From Sabellastarte sp. h YS-2021 (taxonomy: Eukaryota > Annelida > Polychaeta > Sabellida > Sabellidae): 64,000 nt of DNA. This document shows positions 57,870 to 64,000 of this stretch, in pieces. The notes under the pieces are model-generated. The model saw only the letters and a program-made list of their open reading frames with translations, ran no database searches and was not told where the DNA came from. Position numbers and translations under genes: made by a program. Location: NCBI GenBank assembly GCA_964017235.1, contig OZ024930.1, forward strand, positions 26,540,614 through 26,604,613, written 5' to 3'. The first letter of the stretch is position 1. Every line of letters starts with the position of its first letter.

Positions 57870-58092
57870 CAAAAATCTTAAAAGCACTGCCATGGCAACA
57901 GCTTTGGCGAGATACCCCTAAAACCTAATCAGCCCGATATCATCTTGAGGTAAACATATTCTGAAAATTTGTTGAAAATCCATGCATGTGTTTATGCTGG
58001 GGAGCACCTACAAAATTTATGCCTGCCACTGCAGACGTTACCACTGCCAATGGAACAGTGGCTGACTATAACCCCAGTCTTTATGGGCTAAC
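57870..58092 (+). repeat. X-box-type tandem repeat, diverged copy
   Basis: One unit and a half of the repeat at 20,258-20,836: ACTGCCATGGCAAC at 57,886-57,899, GAGGTAAACATATTCTGAAA, CCATGCATGTG, and the decayed end hairpin TAACCCCAGTCTTTATGGGC at about 58,071-58,090. Confidence 0.8.
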
Positions 58093-58094
58093 AA

Positions 58095-59170
58095 GGCCAC
58101 TACCGCAGCGGTTATCTCCCGCTGTAGAATCAGTAATAGTGGAGAACTAAAGGAGATATAAGGCCACTGTCATAAGATAACCCCACTTGACATTGAAGCA
58201 GGGGTCAAAGGTAAAAGTCAGCAATTGGAAGAGAGTCTGAGGCCTTGATTTCCTTTCAGTTGTTTTCACATTTGGAACCCCTAGCTGCAATGATAAGAGA
58301 GATATAAGGCCTTTTTAGTAGGATAATCCCAATTAACATTTAACATGTGATATGACTGCCATTTTGTTTTCGAAAATAGGCCAAATTACTGTCAGGCTAA
58401 CTTTCCTAGCCATATATCTTTAGCACAAATTTGATGAACCTAGCTGCAATATTTCAAGTTTAAGAGCATCTTAATGAATTTTGAAATAATTGGCTATGGC
58501 GGCCATTTTGTTTTTCAAAATTAGGCCAAAACTTTTCTCAGGTAAATATTTGCAAGCCAGGACTTTTCATGGTCTGTCTTTACATTCTGAAGCCATAGCA
58601 CCAAAAATAAGGGGAAAATAAGGTCATTTTAGTGTGATGACCCTATTTAACCTTGAAGCAGGGGTCAAAGGTCAAATTTAACACCTGGAAAAGATTCAGG
58701 CCATGATTTCCTACAAGTTGTTTTCACATTCCGAACCTGTAGGAGCAATATTATGGGAGATATAAGGCCTTTTTAATAGGATAACTCCATTTGAAATCAA
58801 AGATGCGATATGGCGGTCATTTTGAACTAGGTCAAAATTACTACCAGGCTAGCTTTTCTAGCCATATATATCCTTTGTGCAATTTTGATGAAGCTAGCTG
58901 GAATATTTTTTTGAGATTTTGAGCAACTTTATGATTTTCAACAATTGGCCATGGCGGCCAATTTTGTTTTTCAAAAAGAGGCCAAAATTTTGCACAGACA
59001 GGTTTTCATAGCCATAAATATTCCCTCCAAATTTGGTGAAGATATTTTTATAAATGCATGAGATATTAAGGTTTATGTAAAAACATAACAAACGGACGGA
59101 CAGACAGACGCACGTATGGAAGGCATTTTATAATCTCCCGACCACGGCTTTTGGCCCCAGGCAGGAGATA
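58095..59170 (+). repeat. hairpin-type tandem repeat, third family
   Basis: Alternating units of roughly 200-300 bp share GGAGATATAAGGCC, TTTTCTAGCCATATATC, GGCGGCCATTTTGTTTTTC and CCTACAAGTTGTTTTCACAT. It begins near TATCTCCCGC and ends with ATCTCCCGACCACGG...CAGGCAGGAGAT, an imperfect hairpin, after a GGACGGACAGACAGACGCAC run. It is placed directly after the X-box repeat, the two families also being adjacent at 13,556. Confidence 0.75.
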
Positions 59171-59457
59171 AAAAGTATTGTGAAACAACGGCTCACAATG
59201 ACAAATGTTAAAGTTTTTATATTTAGTTTTTTCCCACAACCATTCCTGAAAATCTGTTCAGTAGTTTACTGTACATAGTGGACATTCCTGGCCACATATG
59301 GATGTTATCAGTGAGGTCTCTGAGACAAGTGACAAGTGGAGAGATCAAGTGACTTCAACAACTCCCAGGTGCATTGCAGACTGAACACTTTTACCATAAC
59401 ACTCAAAAACTCAGCCCCACAAAGAATAATTGGTTATATTAATAAGACCCTTACTAT

Positions 59458-59827
59458 TAGGGCAGGGTCGGTAACACCGGTATCTCAGTATCGAGATCAA
59501 TTCACTTCAACACTGTGGAGACACTTTACAGCCGGTATTTCGAATGTCAGTGTATAATATTGTGAGAAAACGTAAAGTATTAGAAACAAACCTCAAATCT
59601 GAAGAAATTATAAGCTTTTATCCAATATTTTTATATATTTTATCACTTTTATAGTGATTTCTTTCAGAACTTCAATGTTTTCTTTTCACGAATCTTACTT
59701 CCGGTTGGTGGGCCTATTCGATTGGGGATATGCTAGAACACAATTTCTTCTTTCGGTATCCCGGAATCGGTACGTTTTTACACTGGCGGGATACCGAAAT
59801 GAAAAATCTGCTACCGACCCTGCCCTA
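59458..59827 (-). mobile_element. hAT-type MITE A, copy 2 (370 bp)
   Basis: Ends TAGGGCAGGGTCGGTAAC and CTACCGACCCTGCCCTA, with a perfect 8-bp target duplication CTTACTAT at 59,450-59,457 and 59,828-59,835. It is the inverted relative of 38,397-38,757. Confidence 0.92.
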
Positions 59828-59835
59828 CTTACTAT

Positions 59836-61682
59836 TAGTTTCATGTTGTTATCTGACTTATCTATATCACTAGATTGTCTTACTTCAAAAATGACAATGC
59901 ATTCCTCAAAGTTACCCAAATTAGGTTTTTAACAGGACGGGAAATATTCTTATGACAGTGGAAGAAAATAGCTGATCATTTCAACACAATAAGCCTAACT
60001 ATATTGAAATCATGGTTAACTGGAAAAGCAGTATGTCTATTATACAGCCTTCTATTATCTAAATTTGGTTAATTTTTATTATCTCATTTCCATTTTCCAA
60101 AATTTGCATTTTCCAAATATCATTTTAAATTATAAAACTACCTTTTTTAGAGACTTGTCTATTACCGAATACCAATCTTAATGTAGTAGTGAGGTTGGAT
60201 AAAAGAGGTTATATTTCTTCCAATGGTGTAAAATTGTCTTCAACACAATTCAGCAACCCAGATCTTGACCAAAGCTTGAAGAGGTAGCCAAAATACATTA
60301 TGGGCAAAACTTGTGCATGTAACTGCATTATTATGTTCCTGATAGGGTCAACAGTAGTAAGGATTATATTTCAAGTAGGAGTCCATGTTAATACAATCAA
60401 ACATTCAGCCATATCATTGACCATACATCCAGCTTAACAAAGATACCTGCTTTATCTCTCTATAACTACAGGGGCATGATATAGTACAATAAAGTGGTCA
60501 AGTTATTGGCTCTTCAGAAAATTTAAACAATACTTAAGGATTGAACAGAACAGTTACCTAAATGTTCTAGGTTTGTTGCACACAGGGACACTATACGTTT
60601 TAATTGGGTGGTTGAACATGGGGGCCAAAGGCACAGTGGTACTCTCCTCTCACGTCTCTGAATCAGGGTTTGAATCCCGGCCTAACCTTATGTGGTAAAG
60701 CTGGTAGTTGCTTGCCATTGGTTGGCAGTTTACAGTACAGAACCCTGACCAACTGTATGTACTGGATTCCTCTGCCCTTCCAACTACCCACCACAATATA
60801 ACCAATAAGATACTAGACAGGAGGTTAATCACTAAATAAACAAATAAACAAAATAGAGTAGTTGAACATGGTTTAGTTAAATCTCTATGGACAAGAAATA
60901 CACTTCTATTAACAAGGATTTCCACAAAAATGGTAAAATTTCAATGGATTGGGTCACCTGGGAACCTGACTTTCACTTTCATTCTAGATGACAGAAAATT
61001 CTACTCATTTTGACAGCGATAAAATGGACTATTAACCAGTTCAACCACATCTATTTTGATTCAAATTTAGGGACAAGTGACACCAGTTTTGAGGTAATAA
61101 AATAGTACATACTTTTAACAGGTACAACTTTGTACTCTTTGTCGCTAACTTGAAGGGGGTGGCCCTATCAGCAAATGTCATATGCAGTGGTGAATCTCTC
61201 ATTTGGTCCTCTACTTTAGACAGAAAAGCTTGGATCTCCAACAAGCAAAAGTCATGTATGGCTACTTGACCCCCTGAACACCATAACTGCTTTTATTAGT
61301 ACTGCAGACATAATTTACTGAATGGGTGCCATAAAACACACTGGTCACTTTTTGCTTCTTTATAATCGAGTCCAAAATACAAGAACTTTGTTAAAACAAG
61401 AACGTTATTTATGCTTTTGAGAAAAAAAAAGAAAATCTTATAAGTATGAAAATGTGACCTATATGTATGTGCGAGGAGAAAAGTTTATTCTCATTCCTTC
61501 TGTGGCTTTTTCCTTGAAGATAGTTCTCCTAGTGTCAAATCATATGATCCTGGGGAAGTGGTGCATCCCATTTTACGAAATATGTCTAATCTTCTATATA
61601 AAGAAATAGACATCGAATTTAATGAAACACTGAAAAGAAACTGATAAGAAATTCAACTAACTTGAATTATACCATGAATAAA
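59836..61682. other. non-coding apart from one SINE
   Basis: No exon or domain was recognised on either strand. If LRIG extends upstream as expected, this is part of a long intron; otherwise it is intergenic. Confidence 0.4.
60618..60800 (+). mobile_element. tRNA-derived SINE
   Basis: AAAGGCACAGTGGTACTCTC (box-A-like) and CAGGGTTTGAATCCCGGCC (good box B) at tRNA spacing, followed by a body with GCTTGCCATTGGTTGGCAGT. The 3' limit is approximate. Confidence 0.7.
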
Positions 61683-64000
61683 CTAGATTGGGCCAACTCG
61701 GCGCCAACATATCCCCAGACAGGTCATCACTCACGCCACAGGTTTTGATCGGGAATTTTTTAAAACATAATTACCCATTATTATATGAACTTCAGCACAT
61801 CAATCTACTCTGTTTATATCTTCCCAAGGAAGATGGTGTATCCCCAGACACCGAATACATAACTCAAATTATATTTTCAATCTTCCTGCAATGATAACTC
61901 TAAACCTATTTTCAAAGTATTTAAATGATTGATGATTGAATGTCCATTCTAAAATAATAATCCCAAAAGAGCATATCTGTTTCTATATTTGTTGACAAAT
62001 AAAATATTATTTTAACTCAACTCATCATACTTTTCAATCTTCCTTCAAAGTATTTAAATGATTGATGATTCAATGTCCATTCTAAAATTCATAATCCCAA
62101 AAGCGCATATCTGTTTCTATATTTGTTCACAAATAAAATATTATTTAAAAAAAAATTATTTATATTATTATTTTATTATATTATTTTTAGAATTTGCAAA
62201 TTGTTTTCAGTTATTCATTTCCTCTATACCTATATATGTGGTCCATATATATGCAACCTAAATATGTGACACAATCTCAGTTCTGACTCCCCTTTGTGTT
62301 ATATGTAATGAAGCCCACTACCTCCCACCCCCACCCCTCTCCCCTTCTCCACACCTCTCTCACTATTACACAAGATCTGCAACCCCATTGAGTTCTTTGT
62401 TTCTCATCTGATATCATTAAATACCTTTGTTTATTTAGTGTCACTCAATATAGCTGGAGGTCCCAGAGGTGGGGATAAATGGTAAACAAACAATCTATAT
62501 AAAAGGGGTACTCAAATACAAAAAGAATTGAGAATTTTAAGTATGTGATTATCAACTGAAATGAGTTCATAACTGTAGGAGCTGTGTCAAAATTAACTGA
62601 GGCAAGTTGAATAAAACTGGGCTAGTTGAGGGTTAAAAATCCCCTAGTTTTACTACATAAGGATATAATTTCATTAATATTGGGACTTAAAGCTCACTTA
62701 AAGTGTCCATTTTGTCTACTTGAATATGTTTAACCAGTTTCATTTTAAAAAGTTAAAAACTCAGCAAGCAGAGGTATAACACACAAAAATAAGTTCTTAA
62801 AAGACTAAGATAGCCATAACATTATTAATAATCAAAATTTAAATAGACAGGCATTTCCTTTGAAAAATTCAAAGATTTCAGCTCTATAACCCACATAGTT
62901 TGACAGTTACTGGGCTTTAAAGTGGCATAATGTCCATAAATTGGGTTTCTGTGGGCATTTTACAATTGTTAAAGAGACCTTAGCAATTAAACTACAGATC
63001 TGAAACTTTTTGGGGGACATACATAACAAACAAAAATTATATATAATACAGTTTAAGACTTGTCACACTAAGCATTTCCAAATAACAGGGCAAAATACGG
63101 AAAAAATGTCAAAAAAGGCACTTGGGCGAGTGTCTATGGCCCTCATACACAGGTTAAATGTCTACTAAAAACCTTGATTTTCGGCACATGTAAAAAGGAC
63201 ATAATAATGTATTCCCAGATGGGATTTCAGCTCCATCAATCACATAGTTTAACAGTCACAGGGCTTAAAGGTGGTAAAAAGTCCAAAGTCGATGTGGCTT
63301 TCAAATAGAATATGTATCTAATAAAGTTTGAAACTTCTCAGACTTACCATTTCCAAGTTACAGAGCAAAATATGTGAAAAATGTCTTAAAAGTGTCACTC
63401 AGGTGGGTGTTTAAGGTCCTCATACACAGGTTAAATGTCTACTTGAAGCCTTGATTTTTGGCACATGTAAAAAGAACATAATAATGTATTCCCAGATGAG
63501 ATTTCAGCTCTATCAGTCACATAGTTTAACAGTCACAGGCCTTAAAATTGGCAAAAAGTCCAAATACTGGGTCTTTATGGGGCCTTCTAGAGACCTAAAT
63601 GTGGCCTTTAAATTAAAGCTTCAGACTTAAAATTTGTCACATACTAAGATTACACATAGAATATACATCTAATACAGTTTGAAACTTCTTAGACTTACCA
63701 TTTCCAAGTTACAGGGAAAAATATGTGAAAAATGTCTAAAAATGGTCACTCGGGTGGGGATTTATGGTCTCATACACAGGTTAAATGTCTTCTTAAAGCC
63801 TTAATTTTTGGCACATATAAAAATAACATACTAATATCTTCCCAGATAGGATTTGAGCTCTATCAGTCACATAGTTTGACAGTCACAGGGCTTAAAAGTA
63901 GCAAAAAGTCCAAATATTGGGTCTTTGGGAGCCTTTTAGAGACCTCAATTTGACCTTCAAAATTAAAGCTTCAGACTTAAAATCTGTTACATACTAAGAT
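61683..64000. repeat. hairpin-capped repeat element, copy 2, inverted and cut by window end
   Basis: Reverse complement of 26,183-28,599, beginning at the CTAGATTGGGCCAACTCGGC terminus. Similarity is very high by eye, and a 67-residue chance frame is identical in both copies (28,010-28,213 and 62,058-62,261). I see a few small deletions relative to copy 1, for example near 62,470 and two near 63,285-63,310. Confidence 0.9.

Overview
The window is animal genomic DNA: AT-rich, with introns bounded by GT/AG, tRNA-derived SINEs, MITEs, LINEs and DIRS-type elements. The only host gene I can name with confidence is the 3' half of an LRIG gene (leucine-rich repeats plus immunoglobulin domains) on the minus strand. 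The dispersed repeats (tandem 150-340 bp units capped by GC-rich hairpins) together with DIRS and L1/Tx1-like elements suggest a lophotrochozoan, probably a mollusc. That placement is inference, not proof.

Layout. 1-1,780: an internally deleted hAT transposase relic (about 985-1,631) with a 30-bp minisatellite upstream. About 1,790-6,400: a broken DIRS-like retroelement. 6,400-8,797: no gene seen. 8,798-11,210: a hairpin-capped tandem repeat carrying nuclear-receptor-like DR1 motifs, split by a 5'-truncated LINE (9,211-10,853) with a 15-bp target duplication. 12,081-12,274: the apparent last exon of an RGG-rich protein, followed at once by a SINE. 13,556-20,836: a second hairpin-capped repeat, whose palindrome resembles an RFX X-box, into which a 6.4-kb DIRS element (13,863-20,257) has inserted. 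That element keeps inverted terminal repeats and the internal complementary region diagnostic of DIRS. 21,626-25,426: an uninterrupted 1,266-residue LINE endonuclease/reverse transcriptase ORF that runs into a third hairpin repeat (25,328-28,599). The LINE's own 3' end probably resumes beyond that repeat and finishes at a poly(A) tract at 29,054-29,080. 29,290-29,800: an inverted copy of the DR1 repeat. 29,800-39,045: non-coding, including a probable LRIG 3' UTR.

39,046-53,331 (minus): nine LRIG exons, together 2,923 bp, with GT/AG borders and compatible phases. They encode two-plus LRRs, the C-terminal LRR cap, three Ig domains, a transmembrane helix and a long Ser/Asn-rich cytoplasmic tail. 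The 5' exons lie outside the window or were not recognised. 53,332-61,682: intronic or intergenic DNA with SINEs, a MITE, two more tandem repeats and two phase-matched candidate exons on the plus strand (54,222-54,284; 54,865-54,939). 61,683-64,000: a near-identical inverted copy of 26,183-28,599, so a long inverted repeat brackets the LRIG segment with roughly 33 kb between its arms.

Most of the ORFs elsewhere in the window are chance frames. The main points of interest are the complete DIRS end structure, the shared hairpin-capped organisation of several otherwise different repeats, the long inverted repeat, duplicated splice-donor sequences in an LRIG intron, and nested insertions that give a relative order of events.
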